From assembly GCA_938005705.1 (NCBI GenBank), contig CALLML010000003.1, positions 1-64,000 on the forward strand: 64,000 bases of DNA. Direction: 5' to 3'. The translations under genes and the position numbers were made by a program. Under the pieces are notes generated by a model that did not search any database, was not told the DNA's origin, and saw only the letters and a list, made by a program, of their open reading frames with translations. Shown piece by piece: positions 41,166-51,244 of the stretch. The DNA is from an uncultured bacterium. GTDB lineage: Bacteria; Verrucomicrobiota; Kiritimatiellia; PWTM01. Position 1 is the stretch's first letter. Each line of letters opens with the position of its first letter.

Positions 41166-42485
41166 ATGATGCGCATCCGCGAGATTGCTCTGTTGACCAT
41201 GGCAACCATTGCCTGTCCGGTTTGGATTCCGCTGGGATATGGGGGTGAAGTTCGGATTGAGCAATATGGCATTGCCTGGTTTTTCGATCGCGAAGCCGAG
41301 GTGGGACGTTACATCACTGGAGACTGGTGGGTGGTGGGCCCCATCACTGTCGTATCGGTGACGCCGGCGCCTGCAGAGGGGCGCAACGGTTCGGTGGTCA
41401 ATCCGCCGGCGGGTTCTACCCAGGGATATGACGACCGCATGCAGGGTTTTAACGCCCTTTTGCGTGCTTCATTCCCGTTGCACTTGAACCCGGGTCAATC
41501 GCTGGTCAGCGTTGCGAGCCTCGAGAAGGTCGGCGATCGCACACCGGAGACGGTGCCAGGGCAACATGCGCGGGGGCCTTTGCGAACGGCCGCTGTGTTG
41601 ACCTGCGTGGAGACTCCCCCACCGCCGGATTCCTTTCGTCCGGCGTACGTGGGCGTCTGGCGCGAGACGTTCCGCGTTTCGCAGCTTCGCCGTGAACGGT
41701 TGCCGCGGCTGGTTCCCCCCGGCGGCGTACTGCCGGATACCAAGGGCTTGGAACGACAGTTGGAGCGCATCTGGCTCGATCATCAGCGGGAATGGGTCAA
41801 TCGGATGATGCATCCGCTCGAGAACATGCCCGATTACGGGCGGGAGATCACGAACGTGGTGTCGGAGACGGCTGTGCGGTTGTTGCTGGACGATCCCGAG
41901 GGCCGCTACGAAACGTTGCTCCTGAGATTCGTGCAGAAGGGCATTGATTATTATGGGGCGGTGGTCTCGGATTCGAATCTTTGGATCGCCAACGGCGGCC
42001 ACAATTCCGGCCGCAAATGGCCCATTCTATTTGCAGGCATCCTGCTGGACCACGAGGGTATGATGCACGTCAAGGCAGCATTCCAGGAAGACCAGCAAAC
42101 CTACTACGGGCCGGGATTTCGCGGACAAAAGGCTTTGTGGACCATCACCTTGCATAATCCGAACTCGCGTCACGAGGAAGTGGACCCGGCCACTTGGCAC
42201 ACCTTCGGTCGGGGCGACAACAATGGCACGAAGGCGGAAGGGTATCGGCGGCTCAACGGGCCTACGTGGGTCGGCCAGGCGCTCGCCGCCCGATTGATGG
42301 GGGCCGAGGAATTGTGGAACCACCCGCCGTTTTTCGATTACGTGGATCGTTGGTGCGCGGAGGAGGGCGCCCACGCTGCCCGAGGCTTCGTGAAGGCGAT
42401 GTGGGACATGTATCGCCCCCAAGCAGATGAGATTGGCGCGAAGATGCGACGGGTACGACAGGGCGGCCAGGAGGGTAGATTCTGA
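41166..42485 (+). CDS. secreted protein of unknown function
   Basis: RBS-like agaggagg upstream, N-terminal signal-like segment, 439-aa ORF; family not recognised. Confidence 0.6.
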   Translation: MMRIREIALLTMATIACPVWIPLGYGGEVRIEQYGIAWFFDREAEVGRYITGDWWVVGPITVVSVTPAPAEGRNGSVVNPPAGSTQGYDDRMQGFNALLRASFPLHLNPGQSLVSVASLEKVGDRTPETVPGQHARGPLRTAAVLTCVETPPPPDSFRPAYVGVWRETFRVSQLRRERLPRLVPPGGVLPDTKGLERQLERIWLDHQREWVNRMMHPLENMPDYGREITNVVSETAVRLLLDDPEGRYETLLLRFVQKGIDYYGAVVSDSNLWIANGGHNSGRKWPILFAGILLDHEGMMHVKAAFQEDQQTYYGPGFRGQKALWTITLHNPNSRHEEVDPATWHTFGRGDNNGTKAEGYRRLNGPTWVGQALAARLMGAEELWNHPPFFDYVDRWCAEEGAHAARGFVKAMWDMYRPQADEIGAKMRRVRQGGQEGRF

Positions 42486-42573
42486 AACGTCCATGAACCC
42501 AAACCTGGCGGAGAGGCGGGCTCGGACGTCGACCACGCCGCACCAGCCCCGGCGTCGCTAAAACTGCCGATGC

Positions 42574-43790
42574 TCAGGTCAGGAGAGATTGTATATCCGC
42601 AACAAAGACGCGGCGCGTGCCTCCCACAAGTCCGTTGAATACCACATAACGCCCGGAATGATCCCACGCCGGATGGGGATCCAGCCGCAACGCCCGGTCG
42701 GGGCAAGGCTGACGGACGGGGATGCGGGCGATCGTCTGTTCCTCGCCGGTGGTCGGGTCCACCCAGCGCAAGGGAACCGATCCGTCCGCAAACGCCGCCT
42801 TTTCGTTTTCATAAGCGTCCGTCAGCAAATGGCGTCCGTCCGGCACCACAGTGGGATGGCCGGAATCGGTTGTGGCATCAAGCATCTTGCGCAGATTGCT
42901 GCCATCGGCATTGAACTGGACAAACCGCAATTCGACGCGGTCTATGTTCAGATTCAACGAAATGCAATGACCGTCCGGAAACCAGGTGGCGTGGTATCCG
43001 CCCTTTTCCAATTTTTCCGGACCGATCGCGCAATGCACCGGCCCGTCGTCCAGGCCCATGACGATCCAGGCGAATCGCATGGCATCATGGCCAATTTTGA
43101 ATATGTTGAACGGACGCAGTTCTGTCGTCGGGAACCAACGGAGACTCAACATGCCCCGATCGCCCTGCGGATTGAATTTGCTGTGGAAGCCGTAAATCTC
43201 CTGCCGTTCCGGTTCGGAGATGCGCACAGGCGGATTGGCCCGCCGAATGGCCTCCGCAATCGAGATCAACAACCGCACGCGACCGGTGGCGGTGTCCGTG
43301 AGATAAAAACCATCGTCCTCGACAGGACCGATATTGCGCGGCACCGCCTCGTCCGGGACCTGCACTCCATAGCCGGGCGGTGTGACGCCCACTGTGGTCA
43401 TGTTCGCAGAAATCAACCACCGCCCGTCGGCGGAGGCGTGATAGACGGTCCCTTCGAGCCGTTCTTTCCGACCCCTCAGGGGATCTAGTTCCATGCGAAG
43501 GGTTGCTACATCCGGTTGTCCACGTCGTTGTAAAAAAGCTCGGGGCGGCCCCGCCCCAGTTGAGGTTGGCCCCCATCTGAGGCTCCCATCCACAGGTTTG
43601 GGCTACGACCCGGTCTTCGCCGGTTTCCAAGTCGAGCAGACATATCGAGCCGAGCTCGCCAGGCCGCGGCTGACGATCCTCGAACGGCATCTGGAATACC
43701 ACCAGGTGACGGCCCGACGGACTGATCGGGCTCGTGTCGAAGAAGCGATGAATGCATCGAAGTTCATTACGCCCCTCCCCCACCCCATGT
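42574..43790 (-). pseudogene. oligogalacturonate-lyase/TolB-like beta-propeller protein, interrupted by two frame changes
   Basis: Frame ending 43861: DTSPISPSGRHLVVFQMPFED..ICLLDLETGEDRVVAQTCGWEPQMGANLNWG; middle frame: ELFYNDVDNR; frame starting 43593: DVATLRMELDPLRGRKERLEGTVYHASADGRWLISANMTT... Could be sequencing indels. Confidence 0.6.
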
Positions 43791-43871
43791 TTTCCCGAGC
43801 TTGGAAAACATGGCGACAAAAGTTTCCAAGCCTTGGAAAAAATGGGGCGAAGGGCTTCCAAGGTTTGGAAG
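43785..43871. repeat. cluster of three TTCCAAg..cTTGGAA-type palindromes
   Basis: CATGTTTTCC-cgagctt-GGAAAACATG; TTTCCAAG-c-CTTGGAAA; CTTCCAA-ggt-TTGGAAG within ~87 bp. Confidence 0.8.
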
Positions 43872-43881
43872 AAGCGAAGTG

Positions 43882-45591
43882 TCAGGCTTTTGGATTTAAC
43901 TCAATCAGGTGACTGTGGCCTACATACTCGCGATTCATCCGGACCCGTGGCAGCATCAGGTCTATGAAGCGGTGCGCGACGGTCTTTTTGTAATCCCACT
44001 TTTCAGACTGCCGCAGCAATAGCAGGCAGACATAAACGTCAACCCACATATCCACGAGGTGCGGGGCGACCAGTTCACGGTATTCCGGATCGGCGTTTTG
44101 CAGAAATTGCTGCGACTCGCGCAGCAACGCGAGCGGCTCGCGGACGCGTCCGCGCTGTTCGGCGATCTCAGGATCGGCGACAGACCGATTCATCTCCTCG
44201 TCTATGAGGGCGTCAAGGTCGCCGCGCAACAAACGGGGGAGCGCCCAGTTGATCTGAATCTGGGAAGTGCCTTCATAAATATTGGTGATTCGGACGTCGC
44301 GGTAGAGCCGTTCGACGGGATATTCTTTCATGTAGCCGTTGCCGCCGTGAATCTGGATGGCATCGTAGCAGACGCGGTTGGCGATCTCGGTGGCATAGTA
44401 CTTGGCGATCGGCGTCAACGCCTCGGCCATCCGCCCGTACCGCTTGGCCTCCTCGCGCAGGCCTCGGGCTTCGGCCCCCTGGTGTAGGTCCACAATTTCG
44501 CAGGTCTTGTAGAGCAAGGCGCGGGACGCTTCGGTGTACATGCGCATGTTCGACAGCATGGCGGCGACCTGGGCAAACTGGCGGATGGGGCGGCCGAACT
44601 GTTCGCGCTCATCCGCGTATTTCAAGGCCTCGACGAGGGCGGCCTGGGCGATGCCTTGGGCCTGCGCTCCGATGGCGAGCCGCGCCGCCAGCATGAGCCA
44701 AGCGGTGTAGCGGGCCAGCCCCATGCCCCTGGTTCCAATGAGATAGGCGGGGCATTCGTCGAACGCCAGTTCACACGTCGGCACGCCGTGAATACCCATC
44801 TTATGTTCGATGCGACGCACCGTGACGCACGGATTCTTTTCGACCAGGAAGAAACTCAATCCGCGACCGCCGCCTTTTTTGGCGGGGTCTTCGCTGCGTG
44901 CGAGCACGAGAATCACATCGCCGCAGCCGTTGGTGATAAAACGCTTTGTTCCGCTGATCTTCCACAGGCCCGTGACGGGATCCTGTGTGGCGGTGGCGCC
45001 CTCCGGTTCTTTCGCGCGGGTCTGCACCGCGGCCAAGTCGCTGCCGGCGTCCGGCTCGGTCAACGCCATCGCGCCGGTGAACTCCCCCGTGCTCATGCGG
45101 GGCAGGTATTGCTCCTTGAGACTTTCATCGGCGAACTCAGCGATGGTCTCGGCGATGCCGCCCTGTAGCCCAAAGAAATTCATCAGCGAGGCGTCCGCCT
45201 GCGACACCACTTCGATGGCGGCGGTATAAACCGTTTCGGGAAACTGGAGGCCGCCGTAACGGCGGGGAATCGTCATCCCCATGAGCTGGGCATCGCGCAG
45301 GTCTTTGAGATTGCGTTCCGTCGGTTCGGACAAAATCACGCGCCCGTTCTCCAGACGGCATCCCTGTTCGTCCACCTCGGCCGCGCGCGGCGCAAAGCGA
45401 TTCGCCGCCAGTTCGCCCACGGGATCGCGCAGCATTTCGAGATAAGTCGTCCGGGCCTCCTCGACGGACCCATAGGGGCAGTCCGAGTCTTCGCCGATAC
45501 GCTCTTTCATGGCGATGAGGGCGTCCCAGTCGATCAGATGTTCCATGATAAAGGCCAGATCCCGATTGTCCGTGTAAAAGTTTGGCATCAC
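43882..45591 (-). CDS. acyl-CoA dehydrogenase
   Basis: ALTEPDAGSDLAAVQTRA, KRFITNGCGDVILVLAR, QFGRPIRQFAQVAAMLSNMRM, DAIQIHGGNGYMKEYPVERLYRDVRITNIYEGTSQIQ. Confidence 0.92.
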   Translation of the reverse strand: MMPNFYTDNRDLAFIMEHLIDWDALIAMKERIGEDSDCPYGSVEEARTTYLEMLRDPVGELAANRFAPRAAEVDEQGCRLENGRVILSEPTERNLKDLRDAQLMGMTIPRRYGGLQFPETVYTAAIEVVSQADASLMNFFGLQGGIAETIAEFADESLKEQYLPRMSTGEFTGAMALTEPDAGSDLAAVQTRAKEPEGATATQDPVTGLWKISGTKRFITNGCGDVILVLARSEDPAKKGGGRGLSFFLVEKNPCVTVRRIEHKMGIHGVPTCELAFDECPAYLIGTRGMGLARYTAWLMLAARLAIGAQAQGIAQAALVEALKYADEREQFGRPIRQFAQVAAMLSNMRMYTEASRALLYKTCEIVDLHQGAEARGLREEAKRYGRMAEALTPIAKYYATEIANRVCYDAIQIHGGNGYMKEYPVERLYRDVRITNIYEGTSQIQINWALPRLLRGDLDALIDEEMNRSVADPEIAEQRGRVREPLALLRESQQFLQNADPEYRELVAPHLVDMWVDVYVCLLLLRQSEKWDYKKTVAHRFIDLMLPRVRMNREYVGHSHLIELNPKA

Positions 45592-45633
45592 GAATCTCCG
45601 TTGGAATGATGATTACAGCGCTTCGTCTCCGCA

Positions 45634-46605
45634 TCAACTTTTCAGCAACTGAATCAGCTTTGGTATTACAGCCTTGAGGTCGCCGACGATGCGATAGTGG
45701 GCGATCTTGAAGATCGGCGCGTTCGGGTCAGTGTTAATAGCGATGATCTTGCCGGAGTCCTGCATACCGACGCGATGTTGGACCGCACCGCTGATGCCGC
45801 AGGCAATATAAAGGTCCGGTTTTACGGTAGCCCCTGTCTGGCCGATCTGATGATCGGCGGGCAGCCATCCGGCATCCACCACGGCACGAGTCGCACCGAT
45901 TTCCGCGCCTAGTGCCGAGGCCAGGTCGCGAATCCATGAGAAATTCTCCAGACTGCCGACGCCCGCACCGCCGGCGACAATGACGCGGGCGCCTTTCAGG
46001 TTGATGGTCTTTTTCGCCACGTCCCGTTTCAGCACCTTCGCGGCGCCGACAAAATCGGGAGCGACGGAAACCGCCTTCACCGCACCGGTGCGTCCAGCAT
46101 CGAACGACGCGGCATCCGCCGCCCCGTCGCGCAGCGCGATGATGAGCATTCGTCCGTCAGCCGCTGCATAATCGGTCACCACTTTCCGGTCAAATTCGAT
46201 GCGGCGCGCGGTCCGGTCATCACCCGCCAGCCGGACGTCGTCGGCGTAGAGCACGCCGGCGCTTGAGAGCACCCCCGCAACGGAGGCGGCCAGATCCAGT
46301 CCGAGCGTCGTGGCGGGAAACAGCGCCGCCGCCGGCGCCTGCTCGACCAGCCATCCGGCCGTGAGGGTTCGAAAAGGACGGCTGATGTAGCCGGCCAGTG
46401 CCGCATGATCAGCTGCATACACCTCGTCCGCGCCGTATCCGAAGAGTTTGGCGGCGGTCTCGCTGACGCCCCGGCCCGCCGCCAAGGCGACGACCCGACC
46501 GTCCAGACCGGCGAGCGCGCGCGCCTTGGACATGCACTGGAGGCAGATGTCGTGAATTGCGCCGTCCTCGATTTCCGCAAATACTGCGATCTTTGCCATG
46601 ATCAT
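45634..46605 (-). CDS. etfA: electron transfer flavoprotein alpha subunit
   Basis: IVAGGAGVGSLENFSWIRDLASALGAEIGATRAVVDAGWLPADHQIGQTGATVKPDLYIACGISGAVQHRVGMQDSGKIIAINTDPNAPIF. Confidence 0.95.
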   Translation of the reverse strand: MIMAKIAVFAEIEDGAIHDICLQCMSKARALAGLDGRVVALAAGRGVSETAAKLFGYGADEVYAADHAALAGYISRPFRTLTAGWLVEQAPAAALFPATTLGLDLAASVAGVLSSAGVLYADDVRLAGDDRTARRIEFDRKVVTDYAAADGRMLIIALRDGAADAASFDAGRTGAVKAVSVAPDFVGAAKVLKRDVAKKTINLKGARVIVAGGAGVGSLENFSWIRDLASALGAEIGATRAVVDAGWLPADHQIGQTGATVKPDLYIACGISGAVQHRVGMQDSGKIIAINTDPNAPIFKIAHYRIVGDLKAVIPKLIQLLKS

Positions 46606-47399
46606 TTCCCTTTCAACACTTCATTGAGCATCGTCTTCAATGCCGCCACGTCTTCCGGGTCCACCTGGCGCGACTCGATCACCCGCGGCGGCACGGACTC
46701 GCGGCGCGTTACGCGCGTCGTGACCAGCGCTGCCGGATCAGCCACGCCAAGTTCGGCGGGCGTTAACACCGGGATCGGAGTTTTTTTCATCTTCAGTTTC
46801 AACATCGCTTTCGCGGGGCGTGGCGAGCGCGGATCATCTTCCAGGAGGGCCACGCCGATGGAGATGACCGAAGGCAAGGGCGTCTGCACGGTTTCATAGC
46901 CCATTTCGATGGCCCGTTTGACCACCGCCTGACCGCCGGCGACGGCTTCGACGGCGTCCACCCATGCCACATGATCCCACGCGAGCTCGGCAGCAAGCAT
47001 CGCGCCGAGCATCGCATTTTCGCCATCCACTACCGAAGTGCCCGTCAGCACGAGGTCCGGCGCGTCGGTCTTTTTCACCGCGGCGGCGAGCAGCACCGAC
47101 AACGCACGGTCGTCGAGGACACTGGCATCGGCATCCACCTGCACCGCCGCATCCGCGCCGCGATAGAGACACTCGCGCAACACCTCCACGCCGCGTGGGG
47201 CGCCGACGGCGATGGCCGTTATTTTACCGCCCTGCTGATCCTTGATGCGCAGCGCGACCTCAAGAGCATTGAGGTCCTCCGGCTCGAAGCGGGTTTGAAG
47301 CGCGCCCGGTTTGATATGGCCGGCCTCGTCGAGGATCGAACCGATCAGGTCGCGCGTGTCCCAGACCTCGCGAACGATGACGACGCAGTTGCAGGACAT
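46602..47399 (-). CDS. etfB: electron transfer flavoprotein beta subunit
   Basis: LNALEVALRIKDQQGGKITAIAVG, LTGTSVVDGENAMLGAMLAAELAWDHVAWV. Confidence 0.93.
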   Translation of the reverse strand: MSCNCVVIVREVWDTRDLIGSILDEAGHIKPGALQTRFEPEDLNALEVALRIKDQQGGKITAIAVGAPRGVEVLRECLYRGADAAVQVDADASVLDDRALSVLLAAAVKKTDAPDLVLTGTSVVDGENAMLGAMLAAELAWDHVAWVDAVEAVAGGQAVVKRAIEMGYETVQTPLPSVISIGVALLEDDPRSPRPAKAMLKLKMKKTPIPVLTPAELGVADPAALVTTRVTRRESVPPRVIESRQVDPEDVAALKTMLNEVLKGK

Positions 47400-47491
47400 G
47401 ACTTGTTCCTTTCGAATCTCTTTGGCTGTGATAAAACTTTCTTATACTGGGCGCCGCCAGTCCATCGCCATTCGCCGCGGCGCCAACGCGA

Positions 47492-47797
47492 TCATCCAAA
47501 CCGGTATTTCACGCCCTTCCCGCCCTCGGGATACAGCCAACGGATGCCGTCAAACGGACAGGCCTTCCGACAAGTTCCGCACTCCAAACAGTTTTCGTGC
47601 GAGACGGTCACCTGGTTCGGGTGGTTCGGATCGGCCTTGTAAACCTCCGCAGGACAGATCACCAGGCAAACCTTCTCCTTGCACTGGGCGCAGATGGCCT
47701 GGTCCACGACGATGTGCGGATGAGCCGCATCCGGCTCATATTTGGTGCGGTACAGCTTGTCTGCCAGGCTCATTTTATCGGATATTCCGTCGCTCAT
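47492..47797 (-). CDS. fixX: ferredoxin-like protein FixX
   Basis: CAQCKEKVCLVICPAEVYKADPNHPNQVTVSHENCLECGTCRKACPFDGIRWLYPEGGKGVKYRFG; next to fixC. Confidence 0.92.
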   Translation of the reverse strand: MSDGISDKMSLADKLYRTKYEPDAAHPHIVVDQAICAQCKEKVCLVICPAEVYKADPNHPNQVTVSHENCLECGTCRKACPFDGIRWLYPEGGKGVKYRFG

Positions 47798-47824
47798 ACT
47801 CGATCTCTCCGCCGCCGTTGCGAG

Positions 47825-49153
47825 TCAGGCCAGATGCCGGGCCCGGATTATGTCACGGACAAACCGAAACTTGGGCAGACCTCGGAGGAACGACCGAATG
47901 GCCTGCCGCTGGTTTTCCTGCTTGGATGCTTCGGTAACCGTGAAGAAATCAATCAGCAGGCGATTGACTTTGCGAGGGTACAACGAGAGCAGGTTCGGAC
48001 AGTTTTCCAGCACTTCCGGCACGCGGCGAAAGCGCCGGAGGTCCTTCCAGGCCACTGTCTTGCGAATCCTCGTTTCATAGGCGGTGAGCGCATCGCGCGA
48101 AAAATTTCCCGCCCGCTTGGCCTCAATCGCGGTCTCGCCCGCGGCCCGTCCGGATTCCATCGCATGATTGGTGCCTTCCTTGTAAAGGGACATATTCACA
48201 AAACCGGCGGCATCCCCCGCGATGATCACGCCCGGACCCGTCAGTTCGCCGACGGCGTTGTAACCGCCTTCAGGAATCATGTGCGCGGAATACTCCAGCA
48301 ATTCGCCGCTCGCGATATAGGAACGGACAACAGGATGAGCCTTGAAACGTTCCATCACCTCATAAGGGCTGAGACGGGCTCGGGCGAGGGTCTCAATGCG
48401 GGCCGCGAAGCCCAGGTGAAGGGATTCACGCGCCGTGTAGAGGAAACCGCCGCCGATGATACCCTCGAAGGGAACGCCAAAGAAATCGAGCGCGGCCCCC
48501 TCATTCGATTCCAGATTGAATCGATCCTCAATACGGCCGCGGGGAAGGGCAATGATTTCCTTCACGCCGACGGCATAATCCTGTTTCACGCGGCCGGACC
48601 GCAGATTCAAATCCTTGCGCGCTTGTTCGGTCACCAGCGCGTTGGCACCGTCAGCAAGAATGACGATATCCGCAAAGAACTCTTCTCCACCTCGCACTCG
48701 CACCCCGACCACTCGCCGCTCATCGCCCCCGCCGTCGTAAACCAGCGATTCCGCCACGGTGCCTTCCAGAAGCGTAGCGCCAGCCCCTTCAACCTGCTGG
48801 GCGAACCAGCGATCGAATTGGGATCGGTGCACAATAAAAGTGTTGTTGAACGGGGGGCGTGTCCATTCCTCGGCCCCGAACGACAGTCGCATATGTTCTC
48901 CGACTCCGAGAAAAATCAATTCGCGACGGGCCACACATCGCTCAATCGGGGCCTTCTCGAAGAAATTTGGGATCATGCGGTTGAGCACGGTGCCATAGAG
49001 CAATCCGCCCACGTTCTTGGCCCCGGCATACTCCCCGCGCTCGATCACGATGGTCTCCAAACCGGCAGAAGCCATCGTATAGGCTGCGGACAGTCCCGCC
49101 GGACCCCCGCCGATCACCATGGCGTCCACTTTGACTTTTTCGTCGTTGATCAT
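47825..49153 (-). CDS. fixC: FixC/ETF-quinone oxidoreductase-like flavoprotein
   Basis: DAMVIGGGPAGLSAAYTMASAGLETIVIERGEYAGAKNVGG; GVIIAGDAAGFVNMSLYKEGTNHAMESGRAAGE. Confidence 0.9.
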   Translation of the reverse strand: MINDEKVKVDAMVIGGGPAGLSAAYTMASAGLETIVIERGEYAGAKNVGGLLYGTVLNRMIPNFFEKAPIERCVARRELIFLGVGEHMRLSFGAEEWTRPPFNNTFIVHRSQFDRWFAQQVEGAGATLLEGTVAESLVYDGGGDERRVVGVRVRGGEEFFADIVILADGANALVTEQARKDLNLRSGRVKQDYAVGVKEIIALPRGRIEDRFNLESNEGAALDFFGVPFEGIIGGGFLYTARESLHLGFAARIETLARARLSPYEVMERFKAHPVVRSYIASGELLEYSAHMIPEGGYNAVGELTGPGVIIAGDAAGFVNMSLYKEGTNHAMESGRAAGETAIEAKRAGNFSRDALTAYETRIRKTVAWKDLRRFRRVPEVLENCPNLLSLYPRKVNRLLIDFFTVTEASKQENQRQAIRSFLRGLPKFRFVRDIIRARHLA

Positions 49154-49434
49154 CAGGCGATTATCGTCCTACGGCCGCGCTCATGACTCGCGGCGCGCGG
49201 CAATAAAGCCCAAAACGGGTTTGCGAGTCAAGCCGTTCGCGAGGGATCGACATGCTCTACCCCCGGACGCAACATTGGCAAACCATACGTCGGCGAAGAA
49301 GGAGGATTGCCGTTGGAGGCAGGTCCTACAGGCTCCGATGCGTTCTTGAACGCATTCGCCTTCAGATACAACCAGCCACGGCAGGCGTGCCGAGTATTTG
49401 ACCGATTGCCGGCAAGCGCGTAAATTCAACTCGA

Positions 49435-49520
49435 GCTCACGGGGTGTCGGACGCTGTTTCGGCCGGCTGAGATCAGACCCGTGGAACCTGAACCGGATCA
49501 TGCCGGCGGAGGGATGGAGC
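49435..49520 (+). promoter_or_regulatory. TPP riboswitch aptamer (THI element)
   Basis: GCTCACGGGGTGTCGG..GGCTGAGATCAGACCCGTGGAACCTGAACCGGATCATGCCGGCGGAGGGATGGAGC: CUGAGA, ACCUGA and GGAUnAUGCCGGCGgAGGGA core elements. Confidence 0.96.
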
Positions 49521-49531
49521 GGCGTACAGCG

Positions 49532-49561
49532 GGCGAAGTCACCTCCGGACTTCGCCTTTTT
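49532..49561 (+). terminator. intrinsic terminator in the TPP riboswitch expression platform
   Basis: GGCGAAGTC-acctccg-GACTTCGCC-TTTTT, perfect 9-bp stem plus U-tract, 14 bp before the thi4 start. Confidence 0.9.
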
Positions 49562-49575
49562 GGTCGAGAAGCAAG

Positions 49576-50349
49576 ATGAAGGAAGAGACGATCAGTCGGA
49601 TTATCGTCGAACGCTACGGAATCAAGCTGCAGAAAAATTTGGAGACGGATGTGGTAATTGTCGGCGCCGGACCCTCCGGGCTCGTGGCCGCGCATGACCT
49701 CGCCCGGCGAGGGCGGCGCGTGGTGATCGTGGAACGTAAGCTGGCGCCCGGGGGCGGCATTTGGGGCGGCGGCATGTTATTCAACGAAATCGTCGTGCAG
49801 GAGGAGGCGTTGGACGTGTTGAAGGATTTTGACGTGCGCGCGGATCGGACGGAGGAGGGCCTCTACGCCTGCGATGCCGTTGAGCTGGCGGCGGCGCTGA
49901 TTCTGGGCGCGGTGCAGGCGGGCGCATGCCTCCTGAACGGGGTGAGCTGTGAGGATGTGGTCATGCGCGATAATCGCGTGTGTGGAGTCGTGATTCAATG
50001 GACTCCCGTTGAATTGGCGAAAATGCATGTGGACCCGCTGGTCATTCGCTCGCGCGCCGTGCTCGACGGTACGGGCCATCCGTGCGAGGTTGTGTCCATC
50101 GTAGCGCACAAGGCTGGGGTTCGGCTGGATACGCCAACCGGCGGCGTCGTGGGGGAGCGGCCTATGTGGGCCGAGCGCGGGGAACAAAGCACCGTGGAAC
50201 ACACGCGCGCATATTATCCTGGCCTCTATGCTTCCGGCATGGCGGCGAATAACGTCATGGGCGGTTTCCGCATGGGGCCGATCTTCGGCGGCATGCTGCG
50301 CAGCGGTCGCAGGGTGGCGGAGATGATCGACCATGACCTCGCTGGCTGA
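49576..50349 (+). CDS. thi4: Thi4-family ribulose-phosphate/ADP-thiazole synthase
   Basis: [89 protein letters not shown] riboswitch upstream. Confidence 0.92.
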   Translation: MKEETISRIIVERYGIKLQKNLETDVVIVGAGPSGLVAAHDLARRGRRVVIVERKLAPGGGIWGGGMLFNEIVVQEEALDVLKDFDVRADRTEEGLYACDAVELAAALILGAVQAGACLLNGVSCEDVVMRDNRVCGVVIQWTPVELAKMHVDPLVIRSRAVLDGTGHPCEVVSIVAHKAGVRLDTPTGGVVGERPMWAERGEQSTVEHTRAYYPGLYASGMAANNVMGGFRMGPIFGGMLRSGRRVAEMIDHDLAG

Positions 50350-50965
50350 ACCGTTCGGCCTCTACCTGGTGCTGACACGGCCGCGCGTCGGCTATGAAGG
50401 GTGCGCGGAGGCCGCCGTGGAGGAGGGTGTGGGCGTTGTGCAATTGCGGATGAAGGGGGAGCCTCGCGATGCCGTTGCGGAAATGGCGCGGCGCCTTCGC
50501 GCGCTGACGCGTGGTACGCAAACGCGCCTGATCATCAATGACGACGTGGAAGTCGCAGTCGAGTGCGGCGCGGACGGTGTGCATGTGGGACAGAAGGATA
50601 CCCCGGCGAATGAGGCGCGCCGCCGTCTGCCTCCTGGCATGTGGGTCGGGCTTTCAACCCACAATGCCGAACAAGTGGCGGAAGCGGAGGTGTTGGCGCC
50701 GGATTATATCGGCATCGGACCCGTTTTTCCGACGCCGACAAAATCCCCCCCCGACCCGGCGGTGGGTACGGACGGATTGCGGGAGTTATTGCGTCGGACG
50801 AGCCGCCCTGCCGTGGCGATCGGCGGCATCAACGAAACCAATCTACGCGAAGTCCTCACCGCGGGCGCGTGCAATTTCGCCGTCGTTCGAGCCGTTTGCG
50901 ATGCGCCGCGGCCGCGGGAGGCGTTAAGGCGTCTGATGGACATCTGGAAGCAGTGGGGGACATAA
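50333..50965 (+). CDS. thiE: thiamine-phosphate synthase
   Basis: [81 protein letters not shown]. Confidence 0.92.
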   Translation: MTSLAEPFGLYLVLTRPRVGYEGCAEAAVEEGVGVVQLRMKGEPRDAVAEMARRLRALTRGTQTRLIINDDVEVAVECGADGVHVGQKDTPANEARRRLPPGMWVGLSTHNAEQVAEAEVLAPDYIGIGPVFPTPTKSPPDPAVGTDGLRELLRRTSRPAVAIGGINETNLREVLTAGACNFAVVRAVCDAPRPREALRRLMDIWKQWGT

Positions 50966-51244
50966 ATATGGTCCTGCGAGGTCATCGTCCGAAATTCATG
51001 GTTTCAAAATTGTGCAGGAGCAGACTTGTATTTTTCCCGTATCCTCACGGCACTCCCGATCGTCTGAGCCCCTGGGGTCTGACCGATATCGAGTTGCGCG
51101 GGCATGATCTACTTCTCTGTCAGAACGGTCTCCCATATTTTGGAAGGCATTGGGTGACTCCCCGAGACGGAAACGTTGTCGGACGGCGCTATGAATGCGA
51201 AAAGAAATTAGCCTCTGAACGCCGTTCCGAATTATGTCATTTCT

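Noticed and set aside
47597-49186. 529-aa plus-strand ORF
   Set aside because: Antisense to fixX and fixC, which have strong family motifs; a by-product of high GC content.
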